Shown in pieces: positions 1-8,344 of a stretch of DNA of 64,000 nucleotides (its first letter is position 1; every line of letters starts with the position of its first letter). The notes under the pieces are model-generated. The model saw nothing but the letters and a program-made list of their open reading frames with translations. It was not told where the DNA came from and made no database searches. The DNA is from an uncultured Armatimonadota bacterium (GTDB taxonomy: Bacteria; Armatimonadota; Fimbriimonadia; Fimbriimonadales; Fimbriimonadaceae): positions 51,346-115,345 of the forward strand of contig CAIVDU010000023.1 of NCBI GenBank assembly GCA_903904815.1, given 5' to 3'. The translations under genes were made by a program, and so were the position numbers.

Positions 1-2
1 AT

Positions 3-1295
3 TTGACGTGCGCACCGAAAGCAGATCATGACGCCCCCGGTCAGCCCAATAAGGCTGTTGTACTGGTGGCACCCCTGAGACCGTTCCGGACTCTCTCTGT
101 CCAAGCTATGCCCAATTACAACTCAATTTTATTGGAGTCGTTCCGACAGCACCCAAGCATCATCCCTTTTGAGCTCAATCGTAAGCTCACCGACCTTTTT
201 CCTGAGCAGCATGTTCTGTTCACGATGGACTACGACTTCGACCTTGAAAGCTTCGCCCGAGACGGACGTTGTTCTATGTGGGTCCTCGACGACCTTCAGG
301 CTTTAGTCGCAACCTGGTGGCGCGGACGCGAAAAGGGCACGGAATTTGACGCAGTCCACGTTCTCTCCGAAATACTGTGGAATGGCCATCGGCTTCGTTG
401 TCTTAAGACAAAAGAGCGGTGTTCCGAGCTTCATTTTGTGATTGCGGAGACACCCCATGTTGCTCGGGCCTTCTTTGAGGCCGTTTGCCTATGGACCAGC
501 GACTCGGACCGACGAGTAACAGTCTATGATGGGAGGTTTCGAAGAGACCCCGATCTTGAGAAGGCACTCCTCTCGAGTAGTTGGGATAGCCTCGTTCTAG
601 AAGAGTCCCTCAAGTCCCGACTGCAGCATGAGGTCCACTCATTCTTCACTTCGCGGGAGGACTACGAGCGGTATGGGCTGTCTTGGCGAAGGGGGATTCT
701 GATGTACGGCCCGCCTGGAAATGGGAAAACTCATGCGATCAAGTCTCTGCTGAACCTTGCGGGCAAGCCTTGTCTGGTTGTCCGGTCGCTCAACGACGAG
801 GACGATTCCGATGAGAGTGTCATCGCACGCATCTTTTCCCGCGCTCGTCAGATGGCGCCAGCTATTGTTTTGTTTGAGGACATCGATTCTCTGGTTTCGA
901 GATCTCATCTTTCATCGCTGCTCAACGAGTTAGACGGGCTGGCAAGGAATGATGGCCTCCTGTTTCTGGCCACGACAAACCACCTCGATAAGCTCGACTC
1001 AGCACTCTCCAATCGGCCGAGTCGATTCGACCGAAAGTTTGAGATCGGCAATCCGAAGGCGCCAGAACGAGAGAGATTTCTGTCGTCTCGGTTCGAGCAG
1101 TTTGACCAGGAGATGAGGCCTACATCGGCTGGTATCGAAACCGCCACGAAGCAGACCAAAGGCTTTTCAGGCGCAATGCTTCAAGAACTTGTTGCCGGGT
1201 GCGCCTTTTCCTGGGTCCGGGATCGGACGGTGGGGTCCATGGACAAGATCCTTGTTCAGGAAATCGAGGCACTTCGGCCCAAGGAAGCTTCATAA
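3..1295 (+). CDS. AAA+ ATPase (BCS1/FtsH-like AAA core), possibly 5'-truncated
   Basis: The reading frame runs from the window edge, where a TTG could serve as start, so the true N-terminus may lie outside; ATG 108 is an internal candidate. Residues 1-200 form a domain I do not recognise. Residues about 225-400 are a single AAA module: Walker A GPPGNGKT (236-243), Walker B IVLFEDID (Glu292-Asp293), sensor-1 ATTN (323-326) and the RPSRFDRKF arginine-finger segment (338-346). This arrangement is typical of BCS1-like AAA proteins that remodel or unfold protein partners. No membrane segment is visible. It converges on the sigma/anti-sigma-like pair and may belong to the same accessory island, but the sequence does not prove that. 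Confidence 0.8.
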   Translation: MTCAPKADHDAPGQPNKAVVLVAPLRPFRTLSVQAMPNYNSILLESFRQHPSIIPFELNRKLTDLFPEQHVLFTMDYDFDLESFARDGRCSMWVLDDLQALVATWWRGREKGTEFDAVHVLSEILWNGHRLRCLKTKERCSELHFVIAETPHVARAFFEAVCLWTSDSDRRVTVYDGRFRRDPDLEKALLSSSWDSLVLEESLKSRLQHEVHSFFTSREDYERYGLSWRRGILMYGPPGNGKTHAIKSLLNLAGKPCLVVRSLNDEDDSDESVIARIFSRARQMAPAIVLFEDIDSLVSRSHLSSLLNELDGLARNDGLLFLATTNHLDKLDSALSNRPSRFDRKFEIGNPKAPERERFLSSRFEQFDQEMRPTSAGIETATKQTKGFSGAMLQELVAGCAFSWVRDRTVGSMDKILVQEIEALRPKEAS

Positions 1296-1379
1296 GGACC
1301 AGCCCCCGCTGGCAGTTCGGAAGCGTTTTCGCGCAGTGCCTTGAACGTTTGGCGTCTTTGATGAAGCTTTGGAATGTAC

Positions 1380-2414
1380 TCATGTTTGGTACAGAGCAAT
1401 TCGGCGCATGGAAAGGGCTAAAGCAGCTTTCGGGAGCGGCCCCTCAAGTGAAGACGGGATCGGGGCGATCAGTTGCCCGTCGCTTGGGAGGTCCGCCACC
1501 TCCCAAGCCCTGAGCGGAATCGTGAGCGGACCGGCGTTGAATGAGAGGTGGAGCACCAGCCGGCCGTATCGAGTTCGAAACGCCTCGTCGCATTGAATCT
1601 GAAGGCGCAGAAGTCCACTGCCCATGATTGGAGGAGTCAAAAGCGGGATGAGGACAAGCGTTCCATCTTCAGTTCGGGCGACGAGGTCTCCAAACTCAGG
1701 CTTAGGCAATTCGTCAACGAATTGGAGTCTGAACTTGTTGGCAGGAAGGACCCCCGCATCCCAGGGACCAAATTCTCTTACAACAACTTTCCATTTCCCG
1801 TCAATTAGGGGCGCGCTACCCACTGGAATCGATCCGAGCACCTCGTCGACGATCTCAAGCCGAACCTCTTTGCCGTCTGCCCAATGGTCAGGGTGAAGTT
1901 CTCCCCAAATCTCCAAGCATCCATCTTTGGTGACCTCAGCAGAGAACTTCGAGGTTGCCTCATTGAACTCCAACTCAGCCAGGCATGTCTGGGAGCGGGA
2001 GAAGGCTAGGCGCGACGGACTCGTTCTTGATCTATCGGCTAGTGCCTTTAAGGAATGGCGGACTACCAGTTCGGATTCGAAATCGGCCTTCCAAGCAGCT
2101 AAGCCTTTCTCAAGCGAGGAAAATGCCGCCACCGCAACGTTTACGGCGTGCTCCAAGAAACCATTCACTTGTTCCGAACGCGCATGAGCCGTATTGAGAG
2201 ATCCGCGCACTTGAATGAGTTGCTGTCGCAACTCAGGGGATTGGTTGAGGGCGGTTAATACTCCTTCTATTTCCTCATCGTTGGCCCAACCAAAGGCAAA
2301 TCGGACAAGCTCATCTTCGGACACTTCCACCATGGGTTCTGTATGCATCGACGTCAAGAGGGCGTCGATTAAGTCAACGGTGTGGCCGCTAAGCTCATTT
2401 TCTTCGAAGTTCAT
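1380..2414 (-). CDS. Anti-sigma-like regulatory protein, soluble, partner of the upstream sigma factor
   Basis: No family recognised with certainty. The start ATG overlaps the stop of the sigma gene by 4 bp (ATGA), so the two are translationally coupled. Residues about 30-70 (FAFGWANDEEIEGVLTALN onward) look like the short helical N-terminus of anti-sigma factors, but the zinc-binding His/Cys set is missing. Residues about 150-240 and 260-335 look like beta-sandwich domains. There is no membrane segment, so any anti-sigma action would be cytosolic. By position and shape it could be the sigma-holding regulator cleaved by the neighbouring CHAT protease. That role is inference; an effector role is equally open. 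Confidence 0.65.
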   Translation of the reverse strand: MNFEENELSGHTVDLIDALLTSMHTEPMVEVSEDELVRFAFGWANDEEIEGVLTALNQSPELRQQLIQVRGSLNTAHARSEQVNGFLEHAVNVAVAAFSSLEKGLAAWKADFESELVVRHSLKALADRSRTSPSRLAFSRSQTCLAELEFNEATSKFSAEVTKDGCLEIWGELHPDHWADGKEVRLEIVDEVLGSIPVGSAPLIDGKWKVVVREFGPWDAGVLPANKFRLQFVDELPKPEFGDLVARTEDGTLVLIPLLTPPIMGSGLLRLQIQCDEAFRTRYGRLVLHLSFNAGPLTIPLRAWEVADLPSDGQLIAPIPSSLEGPLPKAALALSMRRIALYQT

Positions 2415-3520
2415 ACTCCTGCCTCCTTCGCGTACCTTGCCAGCTGCACGAAGAGTCTTCCGTTGCTCAGCCAGACATTTAACATGCCTTCGGTGATGGT
2501 CTTTCCAGCGATTGCGGCGGCGCTCTGCGTGCGATGCAGGATCTGCTTTTGAGGAAGCTCAAACTGGACCCAGTACTGAAACACCAACCGCTTCCAGAGC
2601 CCGGTGTTCTTGAGGGGAGCGGAGCGAATCCAGGAAGCCGAGAAACAAGATGCTAACTGAGAAGCTGACTCGGCATACGGCATCCTGGATTCAGCCCTTC
2701 GCAGGACGTCGTCAACGAACTGCGCGTCTAGATTGCCGGCTCGCTGCAGAATCCTTTCGGTGAGCATCCCAAACTGGTATCTCCAGACAATGACGGCCAC
2801 TTCGTCCCAGGTCATTCCGTTCGGAGCAAGCCCAGGGGTTCGTTTTTCGGCTTGGGAAACCCACCAAGTCAGTTCAGCCCGGCGAATGGGCTTTTCCGGT
2901 TGAAGAAGATGCGCGGTAAGCGCCCGGTTTTCCCAGAGGAGCTTATGATAGGCAAGGTCAAGGAGAGTTGACTCGCTAGCTAACCATGAGTCTATTTCGC
3001 TTCGCGTTGACGTCTCCCCTCCAAGATATTCACCAACATCTTTTACGGCTATACCGTCAAGATAGACGAGTTGTGCCGCTAGCAGGCGTCGCTTTCGTTC
3101 AATGGGGGACATTTCTGGGTCGACGCAAAGCCACAACTGATCGGCGGCGTCGTAGAGGCGACGGCGATCGTCGGCAAATTGGGCAAGCGTGTCGACGGCT
3201 GTCCATTCCCCGGCCGGAATCTCCTCGTCCAGATCAACTGGCTGACTTTGCCCTAGTTTTGAGAGTCCGCACCTTCTTCCAGTTGTCGCCACATAGGAGT
3301 ACCAAGCAGCGACTCCTTGCACATTAAATGATTCTCGCCGACGCCAGAGTTTCGAAATTGTTTGCGCAATCACGTCCTCGCGATCCTCGAGCTTCGGCAG
3401 CATCGGCCCAAGATATTTAGTAAGAAATCGTTCGATCCGTGGAGTCATTCTCAAAAATGCCTCCTCAGCGGCCACCTGATTCGGGCCAGCAAACCGTTCT
3501 AGATCCACGAGTTCGTTCAC
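2411..3520 (-). CDS. ECF-like RNA polymerase sigma factor, CHAT-associated
   Basis: Residues about 10-85 match sigma-70 region 2: an AEEAFLRMTPRIERFL helix, the acidic PKLEDREDVIAQTISKLWRR segment and a WYSYVATTGRR helix. The last 45 residues (from QILHRTQSAAAIAG to the end) have a helix-turn-helix look like region 4. The roughly 230-residue linker is much longer than in ordinary ECF factors (total 369 against about 180-200). The chosen GTG start has only a weak ribosome-binding site. The same frame stays open back to 3670, where an ATG with a good GGGAGAG site lies one frame off, so the real N-terminus may be about 50 residues longer (see findings). The gene is followed by a coupled anti-sigma-like gene and is divergent from the CHAT-STAND gene. 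Confidence 0.75.
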   Translation of the reverse strand: MNELVDLERFAGPNQVAAEEAFLRMTPRIERFLTKYLGPMLPKLEDREDVIAQTISKLWRRRESFNVQGVAAWYSYVATTGRRCGLSKLGQSQPVDLDEEIPAGEWTAVDTLAQFADDRRRLYDAADQLWLCVDPEMSPIERKRRLLAAQLVYLDGIAVKDVGEYLGGETSTRSEIDSWLASESTLLDLAYHKLLWENRALTAHLLQPEKPIRRAELTWWVSQAEKRTPGLAPNGMTWDEVAVIVWRYQFGMLTERILQRAGNLDAQFVDDVLRRAESRMPYAESASQLASCFSASWIRSAPLKNTGLWKRLVFQYWVQFELPQKQILHRTQSAAAIAGKTITEGMLNVWLSNGRLFVQLARYAKEAGV

Positions 3521-3920
3521 AGGTACCAGATGATACGATGTTCCCTGTATCGCGTACCGCGAGGAAGCGGTACGCGAGAAACTCCCGAGAAGGCAATTCT
3601 TGATCGCAATATCCAGATTGCCCGCCGCTTCTGTTCCAAGGATCGCAAGCAGTTTCGATCGATCGACTCATGTTTTCTCTCCCTTTACGCATGCTCAAGT
3701 CGAGCCTTTGAGTACCGGCTTAACAAAAGCCGAACCAATAATCTAGATAAACCATCCGTGCTCTCTCGATCTATCGAACACCCATTCAATTCTCAATAAA
3801 ATACAAAAAGTGCTTCTCGACCCGATTCAAACATTCGGTGCGACGCGGGAATTGTCTCACGGTACGAAGGCATTTGGTCGAAGCATGCCTATACAAAAGG
3901 TATTCTTCGCGTAAGCCGAT
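3521..3920. promoter_or_regulatory. Divergent intergenic region between sigma and CHAT-STAND genes, with perfect inverted repeat
   Basis: This 400-bp gap should hold the promoters of both transcripts. At 3551-3576 is a perfect inverted repeat, CGCGTACCGC, 6 nt, GCGGTACGCG, which falls 31 bp before the annotated sigma start. It could be an operator or a leader hairpin. The left half of the gap also keeps the sigma frame open and protein-like back to 3670. The stretch 3720-3830 is AT-rich and is the likeliest promoter zone. No strong -35/-10 pair could be fixed with confidence. Confidence 0.5.
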
Positions 3921-6900
3921 ATGAGTTCTCAGGGGTCCGAACGGTTTAAATGGGACTTCCGGTTAACTCTTTCTCCTGCCGGTGAATCTACGCATTGTAG
4001 TCTCACCGACCGCTTGTCCGGCGGGCTGGTCCTTCGCGCGGAGGGTGAGGCGTACGACCGAGTCCTGATCGACTCGTATCGCTCCCAGATTGCCAACGAA
4101 GAAAGCCCGAGCGCCAGGGAAAGCTCGATTCGTGATTTAGGCAGACTTCTGGCACGCGTCGCCTTGCCGGTCGCCATCGGCAAAGAACTTGGTCGGCGTT
4201 GCGTGGATGGCCCAACGCGAATCGGCCTGAGCTTCGAAGGAGCTCCGATGGCAGAGGCGCCCTGGGAGTGTCTCACCACAGGGACTAACCCGGAAGTTGC
4301 TCTCTGTCTGCACCCAAATCTCCATCTCTATCGATGGTTTGATTCGGGTCCCACCCTGGCAGAAGGCAAGGAGCTTCGAAGAACGTTGGTGGTTCTTGCC
4401 GACCCACGGTCAGTCACCTATCCCAAATTGGCCAACGGTGAGAGGGAAATGGAGAGCGTGACAAACGCACTTCAGAAGGCGGAATCCAGGGGAATCGATG
4501 TTCAAGTCCTGCGATTTGCGACTCCGTCCTCTCTCCAGCGCTGTCTTCAGGATGACAGTCCAGACGTGATCCACTTTATTGGGCACGGCGACGTTCGGGC
4601 ATCTGGAGGGGCACTGGTGCTTGAGGGTGATCGGCGAGGGCAAGAGTGCTTCCTTTACGCCGATGAGTTGCTTGACTGGGTTCAAAAGGCAGGCGTTCGA
4701 TTGATCGTGCTCTCAGGCTGCTTTACCGGAGGAAGCCTCGAAACGATTGGCGGAGTATTGGTTTCCGGGGGTGTCCCGGCGGTCGTGGGCATGCAGAGTC
4801 CCGTCAGTGATGTTGCGGCTCACCTATTTTCCCGAGCCATGTACGCGGCCCTTGCAGAGGGAACGCCCTTGGAAATCGCCGTCGACCAAGGCAGGGCGGC
4901 GATCGCCGGTTCCGGACCGGATTGGTTGGCGCCAACTGCGATGGTGTCGGCTCCGGTCTGGTTTAAATATTCTGGGCCGCTGGGTGAGCCGAAACGGTTC
5001 GGGCCGAAACATAACATCCCTCTCGAAGAGCGACCGTTCATCGGACGAGAAGAAGCACGATCGGGCCTTGCCAAGCTCCTACTCACTCCGAGCACCCGGT
5101 TGATTACGGTCACTGGCATGGGCGGAATGGGAAAGACTCGGTTGGCAAAACAGGTTGCCATCGATCTGGTTGAGTCCTTTGAGGACGGAATCTGGTTAGT
5201 CGAATGCGAAGCTCTCAGTCAAGAGGAAGAGTTAATTGCCGCGGTGTCTGGCGCGATCGGGCTGGGCGCGAGTTCGATCAGCGAAGCCGCTCTTCTTCAA
5301 TCGCTGAAGGACCGTCGACTGTTGCTTTTGTTCGACTGCTTTGAACGGGTCGCACATTTCTCACGCCTATTTGCAAAGATACTGGAGTTAAACCAAGACA
5401 TAAAGATTTTGGTTACCAGCCGCGTGCTCCTTGGAATTCACTCGGAGCGGGAGTTTACGCTCCTTCCAATGTCCCTGAAGAAACGGCGAGCTCAGATGGC
5501 AGAGAGCTTGACCCTCTTTGAAGAGGCTGCGACCTACTCAGATCCTTCTTTCAGTTTGTCGCGAAAGAACCAGAAACTCGTGGAGGCCCTTATCCAGGAT
5601 CTGGAGGGCGTGCCGCTGGCCATCGTTCTTGCGGCGGGCCGGCTGCGGCATATGTCGATCCAGGAGTTGGCCGAGCGGGTGCGATCTCAGCGACTCGAGG
5701 TGTTGAAGAGAAAGCCCATCGGCCCCGATGATAGACACGCCGATCTCTTGCGAGTGGTGGGAGATTCTCTGTCGCTCCTGTTCGATAAGGATCGTCGATT
5801 AGTCAAGTCGCTTTCAGTGTTCCAGGGCGGGTTTTTCCAAGATGACGTTGTAGCCGTTCTGGGAGATAACACCGAAATTCTTGATGGGATTTCCCTCCTT
5901 AGAGACAACAGCTTGCTCATGAGTCAGGTCGTGGAGGCGAGAATGAGGTTCCGCCTCTTGGATACGATCCGGGAATACTTGGACAGGGTCCCGGACGACG
6001 GCGAGTTAACCGCGACTCGGGACCGCCACTCACAGCACTTCGCAAGTCTCGCCGCCCGGATTTGCGATCTGTTCAACTCGGGAAACTTTGGAGCCGCGCG
6101 ACAACAATTGTCTCTCGAAATAGGCAACTATCGGGTCGGGGTGCTCTGGGCCATCTCCACCCACAACTCAGAACTGATTCGCAACTACGCACGTTCCTTA
6201 GCGCGGGTGTACTTTGAGACGGGGTCAACTTTCGAATTTGAGATGCTTGCCGAAGCGGCGGTGAACGTCTCCACGGACGAGGACCTGGAATTACTTCTTG
6301 AACTCTACGGGCTGCTTGGGGAGATGTATCGGAGGAACGGCCGAATTGGCCTTGCGCTCGAAATCTGGGAAAAGCGCATCGAAATCTGCGCTCGAATGCA
6401 CGATATGGAAACCCAGGTCGACGCAATCCTCGACATTGCCCGTCTCGCACTCGTCAACGGGATGGATGAGGTGACCGAGCAAAAGCTGGCAGAATTTTCA
6501 AATCTCAGCGATCAGATCAAACACCTTCCGTTGCGTGCGACGGGCATTGTGCTTCAAGCCCAACTCCGAATGAAGCGGAACGAGACCGTTGCCGCTCTGG
6601 AACTGTGCGCAGAGATCGAGGCCATGATGAAGTCGGTCGCGGTCGACCGCACGGCACTCTATGTCTGGTTAACGATGTCTCAACTGTATCGCCAAGGGGG
6701 TGCGGTCAAAGATAGCTTTAGCGCCTCCCATCGTTGTTTAGCGGACTCGTTGGCGAGCAGCCACCTGGTTTCGGTTGGGCGGGCGCTTATCGAATTGTCT
6801 CACAACCACGAGCTAGTGGGAGATCTTGAAGGAGCCGCTCGGCTCATTGCGATCGCCTGGGCGATTCCTGCGAGCATCTCTCCAACGCATCGGGAGGACG

Positions 6901-7040
6901 TCTTGGCTCGAAAGAGACAGTTCTCCTCGGGCAGCCGCAGCCAAATCATGGACGCGGCAATTGAGACGATGGGGAAGCAGGATTGGGAGGAACTGGCTTG
7001 GAGAGAAGTACCCGAAGAATTTCGTTCCAGATCATCCTAG
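3921..7040 (+). CDS. CHAT protease - NB-ARC (STAND) NTPase - helical-repeat protein
   Basis: A 1039-residue multidomain protein. Residues about 1-140 are an N-terminal region. Residues about 150-350 are a CHAT caspase-like protease with the dyad His222 (in HFIGHGD) and Cys267 (in LSGCFTGG). Residues about 370-600 are an NB-ARC/STAND NTPase with Walker A GMGGMGKT (Lys405), Walker B LLLLFDCFE (Asp472), the ILVTSR sensor and a GVPLA motif. Residues about 700-1039 are helical with a TPR-like pattern and would serve as sensor or scaffold. Both protease residues and the P-loop are intact. STAND proteins normally oligomerise on sensing a ligand, which here would bring CHAT units together. It is divergent from a sigma/anti-sigma-like pair and upstream of an orphan gene, so the parts suggest a signal-to-proteolysis-to-transcription or defence circuit. 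Confidence 0.9.
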   Translation: MSSQGSERFKWDFRLTLSPAGESTHCSLTDRLSGGLVLRAEGEAYDRVLIDSYRSQIANEESPSARESSIRDLGRLLARVALPVAIGKELGRRCVDGPTRIGLSFEGAPMAEAPWECLTTGTNPEVALCLHPNLHLYRWFDSGPTLAEGKELRRTLVVLADPRSVTYPKLANGEREMESVTNALQKAESRGIDVQVLRFATPSSLQRCLQDDSPDVIHFIGHGDVRASGGALVLEGDRRGQECFLYADELLDWVQKAGVRLIVLSGCFTGGSLETIGGVLVSGGVPAVVGMQSPVSDVAAHLFSRAMYAALAEGTPLEIAVDQGRAAIAGSGPDWLAPTAMVSAPVWFKYSGPLGEPKRFGPKHNIPLEERPFIGREEARSGLAKLLLTPSTRLITVTGMGGMGKTRLAKQVAIDLVESFEDGIWLVECEALSQEEELIAAVSGAIGLGASSISEAALLQSLKDRRLLLLFDCFERVAHFSRLFAKILELNQDIKILVTSRVLLGIHSEREFTLLPMSLKKRRAQMAESLTLFEEAATYSDPSFSLSRKNQKLVEALIQDLEGVPLAIVLAAGRLRHMSIQELAERVRSQRLEVLKRKPIGPDDRHADLLRVVGDSLSLLFDKDRRLVKSLSVFQGGFFQDDVVAVLGDNTEILDGISLLRDNSLLMSQVVEARMRFRLLDTIREYLDRVPDDGELTATRDRHSQHFASLAARICDLFNSGNFGAARQQLSLEIGNYRVGVLWAISTHNSELIRNYARSLARVYFETGSTFEFEMLAEAAVNVSTDEDLELLLELYGLLGEMYRRNGRIGLALEIWEKRIEICARMHDMETQVDAILDIARLALVNGMDEVTEQKLAEFSNLSDQIKHLPLRATGIVLQAQLRMKRNETVAALELCAEIEAMMKSVAVDRTALYVWLTMSQLYRQGGAVKDSFSASHRCLADSLASSHLVSVGRALIELSHNHELVGDLEGAARLIAIAWAIPASISPTHREDVLARKRQFSSGSRSQIMDAAIETMGKQDWEELAWREVPEEFRSRSS

Positions 7041-7174
7041 GAGCCCTCCCGTTCGTTAGATCACCAGCGTACAGACGGTTTGTAGTGTATTCCGTGGTTG
7101 ATTTCAAAGGATTGGAGCCCGACGCCTCTCGCGTCGAACGGACGCATCGTGCCGCCTAATTTGGCAAGGAAAGC

Positions 7175-8278
7175 ATGACAATGGCAGACATTAAGAATTG
7201 GGCTTCGATCATTCCCCTCGACTACTCCACACCAGACGAAACCAGGCTCGAATTTAGCATCGGCTTTCTCAGCACGGACTGGGAGAGCCTGTTGGACCTC
7301 ATCGCTTCGCCCGAAACCTTTTTGGCAGAGCGAGAGGCACTTTGGCCTCAAACAAATGAGCACCCCGATCGCCTGGGTCAGCGCGTGCAGTGGAAGTTGC
7401 TCACTCCAATTACCATGCGCATCACGCCTGCTCGAGGTAGTTTGCCGGCGGTCATCAAGTCGGCCAGAAGTCTTGGGCTGTCCATTCAGGATGCTCAGAA
7501 GGAGGCAAAGGAGTCCATTTCCGCTTCGAACCCGGAATTGTCCCCATCTACGGTGGACCATCACACGACTGCTCGAATGTCCGAGATACTGTCGAAGAAG
7601 GTAAGCGATCTAGCGCCCGATGGCGCTTATCTCGCCGAATTCGCACCCTTCACGTACATGATCCGTATTCACTACTGGCCGCCTCACCGTTGTTCGGCAG
7701 CTACGGCGGCTTCGGCGGCAGATCCAACGGGAGTTGCCCCCGCCGGACGTCACAACGAGCCGTACACCAAAGCAACCCTTGGATTGATCGGTGATTCGGA
7801 TGTGGCGGGCACCTTGCATTTCGATCTCGGCAAGGGCAACCTCATCCGAGCGAAGTTCATCATGGACCACATTGAGAACTCGGCCCGAACCTGTCAAAAG
7901 TTGAATTCTGAGTTCAAGGAGTTGTTCCTTGTCAACACGGAATTTGTTCCTGAAGGCGGAACGATTGTCGTCAGAGAATTGGGCTCTCAAACGCACAAGC
8001 CAGTAAATATCCTTCAAACCCCGGCAGAAGGAGTAGTGGGCCAGGTTGACCCTCGTGCTCCTAGCGCCAGCGTTTCGACCGATGGAACGTCCACGCCGGA
8101 TGTGACCTATCCGAGCATCACAGTGGATGGCGTTTCGAGCAGCAATGACTGCTACGTCTGCAACCTGATGGACATCACCGACACCCCGAGCACCTTCGTT
8201 GCCGGAGATCTGGACATCAAGATCTACTGCCCGCCGCCAATACCTCCCGAGGCGGTATCGAACTGCTCTAGCTGCTAA
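7175..8278 (+). CDS. Orphan 367-residue protein with Cys-containing C-terminal tail, downstream of CHAT-STAND
   Basis: Not recognised. The start ATG has an AAGGA site 5 nt upstream; a second ATG two codons on is also possible. No signal peptide or membrane segment. Residues 1-165 look globular (alpha/beta), 170-190 are an Ala/Pro-rich linker, 190-285 are globular again, and 285-367 are a low-complexity Pro/Ser/Thr-rich tail with five Cys in the last 50 residues, ending NCSSC. It lies 134 bp after the CHAT-STAND gene in the same direction and ends at a strong hairpin, so it is probably part of that transcription unit. It may be the protease substrate or effector, but there is no direct evidence. 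It does not resemble bacterial gasdermins. Confidence 0.6.
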   Translation: MTMADIKNWASIIPLDYSTPDETRLEFSIGFLSTDWESLLDLIASPETFLAEREALWPQTNEHPDRLGQRVQWKLLTPITMRITPARGSLPAVIKSARSLGLSIQDAQKEAKESISASNPELSPSTVDHHTTARMSEILSKKVSDLAPDGAYLAEFAPFTYMIRIHYWPPHRCSAATAASAADPTGVAPAGRHNEPYTKATLGLIGDSDVAGTLHFDLGKGNLIRAKFIMDHIENSARTCQKLNSEFKELFLVNTEFVPEGGTIVVRELGSQTHKPVNILQTPAEGVVGQVDPRAPSASVSTDGTSTPDVTYPSITVDGVSSSNDCYVCNLMDITDTPSTFVAGDLDIKIYCPPPIPPEAVSNCSSC

Positions 8279-8301
8279 GAACGCGGTTGGGCAACCTTTG
8301 A

Positions 8302-8335
8302 TCAATTCAGGCCAAGTCAGATTGGCCTGAATTGA
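8302..8335. terminator. Bidirectional terminator between orphan gene and ahcY
   Basis: Perfect 14-bp inverted repeat (TCAATTCAGGCCAA, 6 nt, and its complement) in the 66-bp gap between two convergent genes. There is no clear T-tract on either side. Confidence 0.7.
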
Positions 8336-8344
8336 GATTCCCGA

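Noticed and set aside
7175..8278. Bacterial gasdermin as CHAT substrate
   Set aside because: No early N-terminal Cys, wrong length and no gasdermin-like pattern.
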